Assembly (NCBI RefSeq): GCF_900103665.1
Contig: NZ_FNGY01000002.1
Span: 868,001 to 932,000 of the forward strand
DNA length: 64,000 bases
Reading direction: 5' to 3'
From: Pedobacter steynii
GTDB taxonomy: Bacteria > Bacteroidota > Bacteroidia > Sphingobacteriales > Sphingobacteriaceae
The notes beneath the pieces were generated by a model that was given only the letters and a program-made list of their open reading frames with translations, was not told the origin of the DNA and did not search any database. Position 1 is the first letter of the stretch. Every line of letters begins with the position of its first letter. The position numbers and the translations under genes are program-made. This document shows positions 1-7,788 of this stretch, piece after piece.

Positions 1-616
1 CCTGAAGAACAGCTGGATCAGGAATTGTGAGTTTCATGACCTGAATGAAGGTGTTTTTATCCGTTCAGGATACCAGATCACCATAGAAAACACCCATTTC
101 AGGGGAAAGAAAGGCCATGCTTCCATCCATGCCCGAACGGGCTATGGCGTGCTGGTTAAAAATTGTTCCTTCAATGGCGCGCAACACCATGGCGCCGGAA
201 CGGGATACAGTGCGGTTGGGACGGTGATTACGCAGTGTTCTTTAGGAACAGATCAGAACTTCGATATCCATTCGGGACAGCCCTATGCGACGCTATACGA
301 TGACATTGATGGCGGAGTTTTTTATAATCTCGGTGGTCCGGAGCCCGGACATCCGCACCATGGTAAGCAATTGGTGCTCTGGAATTTTCATCATAAATCT
401 GCCAAAGATCAGCACTATAATTTCTGGGATAGGAGCCGAAGAAGGAACTATACCATTGCTGCTCCGATATTGGAAGGTTTTACTTCCGATAGATTGGTTA
501 CCTTTGAAAATGCCGGGATAAATGAGTTGCAGGGAACACCCGTTCTTCCGCGTTCTTTATTCGACGCACAGCTTCAGCTGAGGCTAAAAGGAACTGATAT
601 CGTAAAGACCAGATAA
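1..616 (+). CDS. Right-handed beta-helix secreted protein, 3' part only
   Basis: The frame is open from base 2, so the gene begins before the window; about 204 C-terminal residues are present. Short repeated turns with Asn/Gly (for example NCEF, NTHF, NCSF) are typical of a parallel beta-helix of the pectate-lyase type. The C-terminus (TLYDDIDGG, then QLVLWNF, then a final SLFDAQLQLRL) parallels the end of the 3637-5163 protein (TLYDNIDTDG, QVIWNC, SLFQAQLRAREL), so the two are paralogues sharing a conserved tail. Such tails occur in Bacteroidota lyase-like proteins of the DUF4955 kind; that assignment is from memory. The substrate cannot be told. The stop lies 5 bases before the next gene, so the two are probably co-transcribed. 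Confidence 0.75.
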   Translation, partial: LKNSWIRNCEFHDLNEGVFIRSGYQITIENTHFRGKKGHASIHARTGYGVLVKNCSFNGAQHHGAGTGYSAVGTVITQCSLGTDQNFDIHSGQPYATLYDDIDGGVFYNLGGPEPGHPHHGKQLVLWNFHHKSAKDQHYNFWDRSRRRNYTIAAPILEGFTSDRLVTFENAGINELQGTPVLPRSLFDAQLQLRLKGTDIVKTR

Positions 617-621
617 AATAT

Positions 622-2052
622 ATGCGAATGAAAATCTTGTTTAAGTGTTGCTTAATGTTGGCTTTATGGCTCTCTTCGAGCCAGATTTATGCGCAATCGA
701 AATTTCGGATTGTCTGTGTTGGAAACAGCATCACCTACGGTTCAGGATTAAAAGACCGCTTAAGCGAATCATACCCTGCGAGGTTACAGGCTTTGCTGGG
801 CAGCAAATATGAGGTGTTGAACTTTGGCGTAAGCGGAGCAACGATGCTGAAAAAAGGGAATAAGCCTTATTGGAATACACCTGAATATCAGCAGGTCATG
901 AACGCTGCTCCTGACCTGGTTTTCATCAAACTGGGTACCAATGACAGTAAGCAGATCAATCGTGCGGAGATGCCCGGTTTTGAAGCGGATTATAAAGAAA
1001 TGATCCAGGCTTTTAAAGGATTAAGCACGAAGCCAAGGGTGGTTTTGTTACTTCCGATCAAGGCCTTTTCGGATGAGAAATTTGGTATTTCTGGAACTTA
1101 TCTCAAAGCCAGCATGATTCCTGTGATTCAGAAAATCGCCTATGATGAGCAGCTGGAAATATTAGACCTCTATTCCTTGTTTGCGGATAAAGAAGCTTTG
1201 CTGGCCGATAAAATCCACCCCAATGCAACTGGTGATAATTTCATTGCGCTTCGTCTGGAAGCTTTCCTGAAACAGCAGACAAAACCGCTGAAATCACTTG
1301 CCGCCAAACTGAAAACGCCGGTACAAGTAGATTCTTTTTATGGCTATGAAAGCCTGAAATTCTCCTTTCAGGGGCATGAAGCCAGAATTGTTCAACCTAA
1401 AAAAGTAGCCAAAGGGATGCCCTGGATCTGGAGGGCAAGGTTTTGGGGGCATGAACCACAAACGGACATCGCATTGTTAGAAAGAGGTTTTTATTTGGTA
1501 TATTGTGATGTAGCAGAGTTATTTGGCAATGCCGAATCCATTCGCATCTGGAACGATTTTTATGCTTCCCTGCAAAAGATGGGCTTCGCAAAGAAAGCTG
1601 TTCTTGAAGGAATGAGCAGGGGCGGTGTGTATGTCTATAACTGGGCTGCTGCCAATCCTGAAAAAGTAGCTTGTGTATATGCCGATAATCCGGTGCTGGA
1701 CCTTAAAAGCTGGCCTGGAGGAAAAGGCCAGGGGCCTGGAAGTAAAGAAAGCTGGGCAACCTTCCTGAAAGATTATGGTTATCAGACGGAAACGGATGCG
1801 ATGACCTTTAAAGGCAGTCCAATCGATCAGATTGAAGCCATTGTAAAAGGAAAATATCCTATGCTGCATGTTTGCGGCGATATAGATGAGGTGGTTCCGA
1901 TGTCGGAAAACAGCCTTCCCTTCGCGGAAAAGATCAAACTTGCCGGAGGGAATATTCAGATCATTCATAAACCGGAAGGGAAACACCATCCCCACAGTTT
2001 ACCGAATCCACAGCCAATTGTCGACTTTATCCTAAAAGCGACAGGCCATTAA
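622..2052 (+). CDS. Secreted SGNH hydrolase fused to an alpha/beta hydrolase
   Basis: 476 residues. A signal peptide covers about residues 1-24 (ending IYAQ). Residues about 28-220 form an SGNH/GDSL esterase: block I GNSITYG with Ser36, a GVSGA block, block III GTNDS near 105, and the DKIHPNATG block with the catalytic Asp/His near 198. Residues about 240-470 form a second hydrolase with an alpha/beta nucleophile elbow EGMSRGG (Ser near 331), a possible acid in CGDIDEVVP and a late His cluster KHHPHS. Both halves look catalytically complete. The family usually removes acetyl or other ester groups from polysaccharides, which fits the upstream beta-helix gene 5 bases away. Start: ATG at 622; ATG at 628 is an alternative. 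Confidence 0.85.
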   Translation: MRMKILFKCCLMLALWLSSSQIYAQSKFRIVCVGNSITYGSGLKDRLSESYPARLQALLGSKYEVLNFGVSGATMLKKGNKPYWNTPEYQQVMNAAPDLVFIKLGTNDSKQINRAEMPGFEADYKEMIQAFKGLSTKPRVVLLLPIKAFSDEKFGISGTYLKASMIPVIQKIAYDEQLEILDLYSLFADKEALLADKIHPNATGDNFIALRLEAFLKQQTKPLKSLAAKLKTPVQVDSFYGYESLKFSFQGHEARIVQPKKVAKGMPWIWRARFWGHEPQTDIALLERGFYLVYCDVAELFGNAESIRIWNDFYASLQKMGFAKKAVLEGMSRGGVYVYNWAAANPEKVACVYADNPVLDLKSWPGGKGQGPGSKESWATFLKDYGYQTETDAMTFKGSPIDQIEAIVKGKYPMLHVCGDIDEVVPMSENSLPFAEKIKLAGGNIQIIHKPEGKHHPHSLPNPQPIVDFILKATGH

Positions 2053-2139
2053 AATCAGTATGGTTTAAGTTTAAGTTAACCTCGGTTAGGGGTAGGTTAG
2101 GGTCTGGTAATTACTGAATCCAGGGCTACTCCATATCAG

Positions 2140-2213
2140 GTCCACAGTGAGTCCGGCTTTTACCGGAAAAACGTGGACTCACCGTGGACTCACTGTAGAC
2201 TTACCGTGGACTC
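2140..2213. repeat. 11-bp tandem repeat (4 copies) with upstream inverted partner
   Basis: Four consecutive 11-base units lie at 2170-2180, 2181-2191, 2192-2202 and 2203-2213 (consensus ACCGTGGACTC). An inverted copy at 2140-2154 (GTCCACAGTGAGTCC) pairs with 2186-2200 over 15 positions with a single G-T wobble, giving a long stem with a 31-base loop that contains CCGG-N6-CCGG. The shifted repeat units offer several alternative registers for the same pairing. Confidence 0.7.
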
Positions 2214-2494
2214 AGTACGAACGAATATCGACCGCAATCCGGAGGAACCCCCAGGATATCAGGTTTGATTTACTTTACAAAATAGAGCTTTATGGAACGG
2301 ATCTCGGAAATTTTTGAGTTAAATGGAATTGGTGTGTAAAGATAATTATTTAATTTAAATTGGTGTTTTTTCCGGTTGTTTTATAGGGTTAGTTTTTTAT
2401 TCAGCTATTTATAGGAGGGAGGAAGCGTATAAAACAGGAAGCTGTTGCTTTAATTGATGTTTTTTATCTAAAATAGAAATATTTGTTCTTTTAA

Positions 2495-2527
2495 GTTGTG
2501 ATGTTTGTTTTTTATGCATTATGTTTG
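2495..2527 (+). promoter_or_regulatory. Predicted promoter of the rhuM-family gene
   Basis: TATGTTTG at 2520-2527 matches the Bacteroidota -7 element TAnnTTTG, and GTTG at 2495-2498 lies 21 bases upstream in the -33 position. This predicts a 5' leader of about 70-75 bases before the ATG at 2607. Confidence 0.45.
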
Positions 2528-2606
2528 AGGATCGTAAACTTAGACAGTCAGCTGCGATAAAACAAGATTAATACTGGATAGAATGTAGTAATAAAAGGGG
2601 AATAGC

Positions 2607-3605
2607 ATGAACGAAAATAAAGGACAGATTTTAATATATAAAACTCCGATAGGGACTACTGAAATTGAAGTAAATCTTTATAATGAGAGTGTTTGGTTAT
2701 CATTAAATCAAATATCAGCTTTATTTCAAAGAGATAAGTCCGTGATAGCTAAACACATTAAGAATGTTTTCATAGAAGGCGAATTAACCGAAAGTTCAAC
2801 TGTGGCAAAAAATGCCACAGTTCAAATAGAAGGGGGACGAAGGGTAAGTAGAGAGATCGATTTTTACAACCTGGATATGATTATATCTGTAGGATATCGA
2901 GTTAATTCAATTCAAGGTACTCATTTTAGGATATGGGCAACCAGACAGCTAAGAGAGTTCATGATCAAAGGCTTTTTGATTGACGATGAGAAATTAAAGG
3001 GTACGAAGTCAAATTATTTTGATGAATTATATGACCGTGTTAAATCGATCAGGATATCTGAAAAGAACTTTTGGCAAAAAATCAAAGATATATTCGCTTT
3101 TGGCAGTATAGATTTTGAGTCTGATTCAGAAATAGCGAAAACGTTCTTTGCTACCGTGCAGAATATGTTTCATTATGCCATACATGAGCATACTGCGCAA
3201 GAATTGATAAAGGAACGTGCGGATGGTCATAAAGAAAATATGGGCTTAAATGCCTGGTCTGGCAATGAAATAACTAAAGACGACACGACCATAGCCAAGA
3301 ATTACCTTACTGAACTGGAATTAAAGCGTCTTAACTTGTTGTCTGATCAGTTCCTGTCATTTGCTGAATTACAAAGTGTAGAGAAAAGAGCCATGTATAT
3401 GTCTACATGGGTCGCAAAACTGATCGAGTTTCTAAAATTAAACGAAAAGCCTATTTTACAGGATGCTGGCAAAGTAAGTAAAAGTATAGGGGAGCAAATC
3501 GCTTTATCGGAATTTCAGAAGTTTGAAGAAATCAGGAAAGAAGAAAGACAGAAGTTGAAAAAATTCTTAGATAAAAATGCTGTTGATATAGTGCCGGAAG
3601 CTTAG
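2607..3605 (+). CDS. RhuM-family protein
   Basis: 332 residues, about the normal length for this family. The N-terminal third (residues 10-120) shows the typical RhuM pattern: an IYKT start, VWLSLNQISALFQRDKS (a helix-turn-helix-like segment), IFNVF/EGEL-type linker, FYNLDMIISVGYRVNS and a FRIWATRQL motif near 110-118. The C-terminal half is helical and ends in a basic, charged segment. RhuM proteins are widespread near restriction systems and in accessory islands; their biochemical role is not established. Here no restriction or toxin-like gene is adjacent. Base composition is clearly more AT-rich than the flanking hydrolase genes, and the gene sits between two carbohydrate-enzyme genes, both signs of horizontal arrival. 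Confidence 0.85.
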   Translation: MNENKGQILIYKTPIGTTEIEVNLYNESVWLSLNQISALFQRDKSVIAKHIKNVFIEGELTESSTVAKNATVQIEGGRRVSREIDFYNLDMIISVGYRVNSIQGTHFRIWATRQLREFMIKGFLIDDEKLKGTKSNYFDELYDRVKSIRISEKNFWQKIKDIFAFGSIDFESDSEIAKTFFATVQNMFHYAIHEHTAQELIKERADGHKENMGLNAWSGNEITKDDTTIAKNYLTELELKRLNLLSDQFLSFAELQSVEKRAMYMSTWVAKLIEFLKLNEKPILQDAGKVSKSIGEQIALSEFQKFEEIRKEERQKLKKFLDKNAVDIVPEA

Positions 3606-3619
3606 AACTACCCGGCACT
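3590..3619 (+). terminator. Hairpin over the rhuM stop codon
   Basis: AGTGCCGG (3590-3597) and CCGGCACT (3612-3619) form a perfect 8-bp stem with a 14-base loop spanning the stop codon. The following sequence is T-rich but has no clean T-tract, so termination is only likely. The facing beta-helix gene ends 18 bases further on. Confidence 0.4.
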
Positions 3620-3636
3620 GGTTTGAAAATTACATT

Positions 3637-5163
3637 TTATTTCTTCAATTCCCTCGCTCTTAGCTGTGCCTGGAACAGGGAGACTGGTTGCAGGCCTTTT
3701 TGACCCTGACCTTCCCATTCTCCATCAGGTTTATCTTTTAATCGCCCTGCGAGCTTTTTACCTTGCAATCCGATCGCATAGTTTTTTCCTGATACCCAGG
3801 GGTTTTGAATGGCTGCAGATTTCACCTTGCAGTTCCAGATTACCTGTGTCACACCAGCCCAGCCATGCCCGCTTCCCCAGTTTCCGCGATCCTGAACGTT
3901 GATTTCTCCATCAGTATCGATGTTGTCGTATAGTGTTCCGCTGGCCCAGCGGTGATGAGGGCCGATATCGGCATGGGTATTTCTTGATTTACAGTTGTAA
4001 AACACATTTGGTCCGCAGGTCTTTGCCCCGGTCACATAATCGTGTCTGCCTTCTGTCGTTTCCAGGTCCATGAACAGGTTTTGCTGTCCGTTATTATTGA
4101 AAGAATACCTTTTTCCGCCTGTAATCACAGATTTTGCATCCAGACACTTCGAGTCTTTTACGGTGATATTTTTGGCTCCTCCATCCAGACTGACACAGGC
4201 ATAACCAAAAAAACGGGAAGTTACTCCCGTCACCCATCCGTTTTCAATATGGTCAAAGTCTACCGCAATCCAGCCATGGTCTTCGTCTGTATCACTGGCA
4301 TATTCGGATTCAAAAAGCATGTTTTCTATCCCTACTTCCTGGATTCTGCCTTTGTATTCGTATTTAAAGATGTTCCCACTGCCATATTGCTGATCCATGG
4401 CCATGACTACCGGATTGTCTATGAAAACGGTATTGCCTTGGATTTTGACGATTTCCCGTTCATAGCTGAGGTTGTAATCTGCTCCTGTCCATTGTTTTGT
4501 CCCTTCTCTGGCTTCAATCTGGTCCATTTTAAGGTCATGAATCCAGTTGTCCGTTCCCGGCCTGAAAAGAATGATCTTATCGCCGGATTTTAAGCCCTTG
4601 GTATTGCTGATTTTGAAAGATTTAGCGCCTGTTGGTACGTATTTGTCGGTAATCTGAACCCTGGTGCCCGGAATTTCTGTAATTTTTCCTTTGCCCCTGA
4701 TTTTAAGCAGGGAGCGGAGCCCTTTTCCGGAAGCAATGAGCCTGGTTCCTTCGGTGCCGGTTCCTGCGCCTCTTAAAACGATGCCGCCGGCTTCAATGTT
4801 CAGGGTTCCGGCAATGGCGTAAGTACCTTTTGTCAATAAAATTGCTCCTCTATGTCCATTTGCATCAGCAGGAAGGGCAGAAAGCTCATCTATGGCCTTC
4901 TGAATCATGTTTCCTGCATCTCCGTTTACCGGATTTAAGGTCTTAACGACGGCTAATTCCGGAATCTCCTTTAACCCATGGTGATAGCCTACCGCACTAA
5001 AATCCGGAATGGTATTGCCTTTTTCATCAGGGTGATAGGTAATGCTGCCATTTTTATTGACGTTGAGGAATCTGGAAGTCCAGGCTCCGTTGTCGTTGAT
5101 AAAAGAAAAGAGCAGAGCGCTGAGCGAAAGGATCAGCAGGGAGAAAATGGATTGATGTTTCAT
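3637..5163 (-). CDS. Secreted right-handed beta-helix (polysaccharide lyase-like) protein
   Basis: 508 residues from ATG at 5163; an in-frame ATG at 5229 exists, but the 5163 start puts the signal peptide (MKHQSIFSLLILSLSALLF) at the N-terminus and leaves an inverted repeat in the leader. A segment near mature residues 60-130 (AGNMIQKAIDEL...HRGAILLTKGTYAI) is the usual N-cap and first coil of pectate-lyase-superfamily proteins. Later repeats such as ENMLFES, GWVTGVTSR and NITVKDSK continue the helix. The last 110 residues match the truncated protein at the window start. The likely role is cleavage or binding of a plant or algal polyuronide outside the cytoplasm; substrate and catalytic residues are not identified. 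Confidence 0.8.
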   Translation of the reverse strand: MKHQSIFSLLILSLSALLFSFINDNGAWTSRFLNVNKNGSITYHPDEKGNTIPDFSAVGYHHGLKEIPELAVVKTLNPVNGDAGNMIQKAIDELSALPADANGHRGAILLTKGTYAIAGTLNIEAGGIVLRGAGTGTEGTRLIASGKGLRSLLKIRGKGKITEIPGTRVQITDKYVPTGAKSFKISNTKGLKSGDKIILFRPGTDNWIHDLKMDQIEAREGTKQWTGADYNLSYEREIVKIQGNTVFIDNPVVMAMDQQYGSGNIFKYEYKGRIQEVGIENMLFESEYASDTDEDHGWIAVDFDHIENGWVTGVTSRFFGYACVSLDGGAKNITVKDSKCLDAKSVITGGKRYSFNNNGQQNLFMDLETTEGRHDYVTGAKTCGPNVFYNCKSRNTHADIGPHHRWASGTLYDNIDTDGEINVQDRGNWGSGHGWAGVTQVIWNCKVKSAAIQNPWVSGKNYAIGLQGKKLAGRLKDKPDGEWEGQGQKGLQPVSLFQAQLRARELKK

Positions 5164-5169
5164 CAGAAA

Positions 5170-5213
5170 TCGGATATTATCAGTTGTAAATGCAATACCG
5201 CGATAATATCCGA
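5170..5213. promoter_or_regulatory. 12-bp perfect inverted repeat in the beta-helix gene leader
   Basis: TCGGATATTATC (5170-5181) and GATAATATCCGA (5202-5213) are exact inverse complements separated by 20 bases. The element lies 7 bases upstream of the ATG at 5163, in the 95-base gap to the ATPase stop. It could be an operator dyad, or an mRNA hairpin acting as a terminator or translational control element. Confidence 0.5.
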
Positions 5214-5258
5214 CTTTCTTGTCGCTCAAATGAGCAGATTAATAAACCTAGTTGGCAA

Positions 5259-7316
5259 TTATAGCTTCATCCTCTGGATGCGCACCGCATTGAGAATGGC
5301 GACTAAAGCTACGCCCACATCGGCAATTACCGCTTCCCAAAGGGTCGCCACGCCTCCTGCACCAAGGATCAGCACGATCACTTTTACGCTCATGGCGAGG
5401 ATGATATTTTGCCAAACCACACTTCTGGTTACTTTTCCGATTTTTATGGCAGAAACGATTTTTGAAGGCTGGTCATTCTGGATCACAATGTCGGCAGTTT
5501 CTATCGTTGCATCGCTTCCAAGGCCACCCATGGCAATTCCTGCATCGGCCAATGCCACTACAGGCGCATCATTTACCCCGTCTCCGACAAAGGCAATAGA
5601 TCTTCCTTCTTTTTTAAGGTTTTCTACTTTCTCTACTTTGTGCTCCGGAAGGAGGTCGCCAAAGGCGAAGTCAATGCCCAGAAAAGCGGCTACTTTGGCA
5701 ACTACACTTTGCTTATCACCACTGAGCATCACGGTTTTAATGTTTAATGCATGCAGGTCTGCGATGGCCTGTTTTGCATCTTCCTTGATCTCATCGGCAA
5801 TGGTCACATATCCGGCAAACTGCTGATTGATGGCCACCACGACGACAGAGTCTACAATGGCATCCACTTCTTCAGGATATGGAATGTTGTGTTTTTTTAA
5901 CAGTTTCGCATTCCCTGCTAAGACTTCCTTGCCACTGATAAGCCCTTTTAAGCCATGTCCCGCGATTTCTTCCACTTCGCCAATACTATCGTGGTTTGGT
6001 TCCGTTTCGGCGTACTGAGCGATCGCTGTGGCGATGGGGTGGGTAGACTTGCTTTCTATTGCAGCGAGGAGCTGGATGAATTCTTTTTCTTCAATTCCTG
6101 CGGTTACTACTTGTTGTACCTGAAATACGCCTTTGGTCAGTGTTCCGGTTTTATCCATCACGACGGTATCAATTTTAGTCATGACATCGAGGAAATTTGA
6201 TCCTTTAAACAGGATTCCATTTCTGGATGCCAGTCCGATTCCGCCGAAATAACCCAGTGGGATGGATACGACCAAAGCACAGGGACAACTGATCACAAGA
6301 AAGACCAATCCACGGTAGAACCACTCCTGAAAGCTGTAATTGGCGACAATAAAATAGGGAAGGGCCACGACCAGTACTGCAAGAAGGAATACTATTGGCG
6401 TATATACTTTTGCGAAACGGGAGATGAACAGCTGGGTTTGTGATTTTCTGGCGGTTGCATCCTGCACCATTTCGAGAATTTTACTCAGTTTACTGTCTTT
6501 GAACAGCGATTTCACCTCTACCTGTGCCAGTTGGTTGAGATTGATCATTCCGGCAAGGACCTGTTCGCCTTTGGTTTTTGAATCCGGTTTGGACTCTCCG
6601 GTCAGGGCCGCGGTATTAAAAGTCGCTTTGTCGGAATATAAAACTCCATCCAAGGCTACTTTTTCTCCTGGTTTCACCTGAATGATTTCTCCGATCTGCA
6701 CTTCGGCAGGAGCAATGGTGCTTACTTTTCCATCACGGATTACATCTACGCTTTCCGGTCTGATGTCCAGTAAGGCTTTAATGCTTCTTTTTGCCCTGTT
6801 TACAGCAGCATCCTGGAACCACTCCCCGATAGAATAGAACACCATTACCGCAACACCTTCGCTATAGGAGCCGATGGCAAAAGCACCAAGGGTGGCTACG
6901 CTCATCAGGAAAAATTCATTGAAGAAATCCAGCCTCAGGGCTTTTCTGAAAGCAAGTTCCAGAACGTTATATCCGGCAAGCAAATAGGCGGGAATGAAAA
7001 TGGCAAGCTGAATGTAATTGTTGAACGTGGTGTTGAAGCCATACTCGAGGGTTAACATCACAAGAACGATCGCCAGTGAGGTTAACAATGGCCAGTGGCT
7101 TTGCCATCCTTCGGGTTCTCCGGAGCCATGATTGTGCCCGTCATCGTCGGAATGTTCATCGTGTTCATGATCTTTATGATCATGCCCGGCATGGTTATGG
7201 TTTTTATGTTGATGCGCCTGACCGTTATGGTTGTGAGGCACGGTAGCAGTAGCAGTATTGCTGTTTTCTTTTGTTGAGCAGCAGTCTTTGAGTTTCTTAG
7301 ATTCTTGCATCGTCAT
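5259..7316 (-). CDS. Heavy-metal exporting P1B-type ATPase, Zn/Cd/Pb type
   Basis: 685 residues from ATG at 7316 (ATG at 7310 is equally possible; the longer frame to 7391 runs through the leader and is rejected). The N-terminus has CC, then a His-rich stretch of about 45 residues with no CxxC HMA domain. All P-type signatures are present: TGES actuator, SCPCALV in the membrane, DKTGTLTKG phosphorylation loop, HP of the N-domain (STHPIA) and GDGVNDAP. The last two helices carry the K...DVG pattern typical of the Zn/Cd/Pb subgroup. It would pump divalent metal from the cytoplasm to the periplasm. It lies 52 bases downstream of the Fur-family gene and is probably co-transcribed with it. Confidence 0.92.
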   Translation of the reverse strand: MTMQESKKLKDCCSTKENSNTATATVPHNHNGQAHQHKNHNHAGHDHKDHEHDEHSDDDGHNHGSGEPEGWQSHWPLLTSLAIVLVMLTLEYGFNTTFNNYIQLAIFIPAYLLAGYNVLELAFRKALRLDFFNEFFLMSVATLGAFAIGSYSEGVAVMVFYSIGEWFQDAAVNRAKRSIKALLDIRPESVDVIRDGKVSTIAPAEVQIGEIIQVKPGEKVALDGVLYSDKATFNTAALTGESKPDSKTKGEQVLAGMINLNQLAQVEVKSLFKDSKLSKILEMVQDATARKSQTQLFISRFAKVYTPIVFLLAVLVVALPYFIVANYSFQEWFYRGLVFLVISCPCALVVSIPLGYFGGIGLASRNGILFKGSNFLDVMTKIDTVVMDKTGTLTKGVFQVQQVVTAGIEEKEFIQLLAAIESKSTHPIATAIAQYAETEPNHDSIGEVEEIAGHGLKGLISGKEVLAGNAKLLKKHNIPYPEEVDAIVDSVVVVAINQQFAGYVTIADEIKEDAKQAIADLHALNIKTVMLSGDKQSVVAKVAAFLGIDFAFGDLLPEHKVEKVENLKKEGRSIAFVGDGVNDAPVVALADAGIAMGGLGSDATIETADIVIQNDQPSKIVSAIKIGKVTRSVVWQNIILAMSVKVIVLILGAGGVATLWEAVIADVGVALVAILNAVRIQRMKL

Positions 7317-7365
7317 AGGTTTTATAGTACAAATGTACTTGCTATGACGATGCAATGCTATTGCA
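7305..7365 (-). promoter_or_regulatory. Overlapping dyads in the fur-ATPase gap; start codon inside a 14-bp stem
   Basis: Two dyads overlap here. TTGCATCGTCATAG (7305-7318) and CTATGACGATGCAA (7342-7355) form a perfect 14-bp stem with a 23-base loop; on the mRNA the 3' arm contains both candidate ATPase ATGs. The loop holds the smaller palindrome AGTAC-AAAT-GTACT (7327-7340). A second dyad, TGCAAT-GCT-ATTGCA (7351-7365), shares five bases with the 5' arm, so the two hairpins exclude each other. The second dyad also looks like a Fur-family operator. It begins 3 bases after the Fur-family stop. Confidence 0.6.
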
Positions 7366-7368
7366 ATG

Positions 7369-7788
7369 TTAGCCGGGATGGCACTGATCACAAATTCCTT
7401 TGATGATCAGGTTCATTTCTTCCGTCTGGAATCTTTTAGGCAGGGAGATTTCGGGGATTTTGGTGTTTGGCAGACAAAAAGTCTCTTTACAGGTGTTGCA
7501 GTAGAAATGGACGTGGAGGTCATGGTGCTGATCTCCATCACAATTGTCTTCACATAAAGCATATTTCGTTGCCCCGGTTCCATCTTCAATGCTGTGTACG
7601 AGTCCTTTTTCCTCAAAAGTCTTTAAGGTTCGATACAGCGTGATCCGGTCTGAAGGCCCCATTCCTTTTTCCAGGTCATTTAAGCTGATGGCTGCCACCT
7701 GTTTGGTTAAAAAATCCAATACCAGTAAGCGCATGGCTGTAGGATTGATGTCCTTGTTTTTGAGCCTGTGTTCTATGTCGTTTGTCAT
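7369..7788 (-). CDS. Fur-family metal-dependent repressor
   Basis: 139 residues from ATG at 7788, chosen because it overlaps the upstream VOC stop as ATGA; a longer frame to 7809 exists. The winged helix covers about residues 10-85 (NPTAMRLLVLDFL, SDRITLYRTLKTFEEKGLV). The dimerisation part contains the His-rich metal site HHDLHVHFYC followed by CNTCKETFC and a terminal CDQC, consistent with structural zinc and a sensing site. The subtype (Zur, Fur or other) cannot be fixed from sequence. Its place just before a Zn/Cd-type ATPase suggests it senses a divalent cation and controls this operon. Confidence 0.88.
   Translation of the reverse strand: MTNDIEHRLKNKDINPTAMRLLVLDFLTKQVAAISLNDLEKGMGPSDRITLYRTLKTFEEKGLVHSIEDGTGATKYALCEDNCDGDQHHDLHVHFYCNTCKETFCLPNTKIPEISLPKRFQTEEMNLIIKGICDQCHPG

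Larger units (their letters stand above)
2053..2606. other. 554-base non-coding region with repeats and a promoter
   Basis: No convincing ORF. The left part (2070-2260) is GC-richer and contains a GGTTAGG-type duplication at about 2083-2101, the 11-bp tandem repeat and its hairpin partner. The right part (2280-2606) is strongly AT-rich, like the rhuM gene that follows, and contains a TAnnTTTG promoter. The compositional break near 2270 looks like an insertion boundary, but no target-site duplication was recognised. Confidence 0.5.

Noticed and set aside
1519..1995. Minus-strand 158-codon ORF
   Set aside because: Entirely antisense to the hydrolase gene at 622-2052, without a promoter or recognised domain.
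2140..2213. CRISPR array
   Set aside because: The 11-base units are directly adjacent without spacers, and no cas gene is present.
4978..5826. Plus-strand 282-codon ORF
   Set aside because: Antisense to the beta-helix and ATPase genes; low-complexity Ser/Thr/Ala composition typical of a shadow frame.
7095..7277. Plus-strand ORF rich in Met/Val/Ile resembling a membrane protein
   Set aside because: It is the antisense of the His-rich N-terminus of the ATPase; His codons on one strand read as Met/Val on the other.
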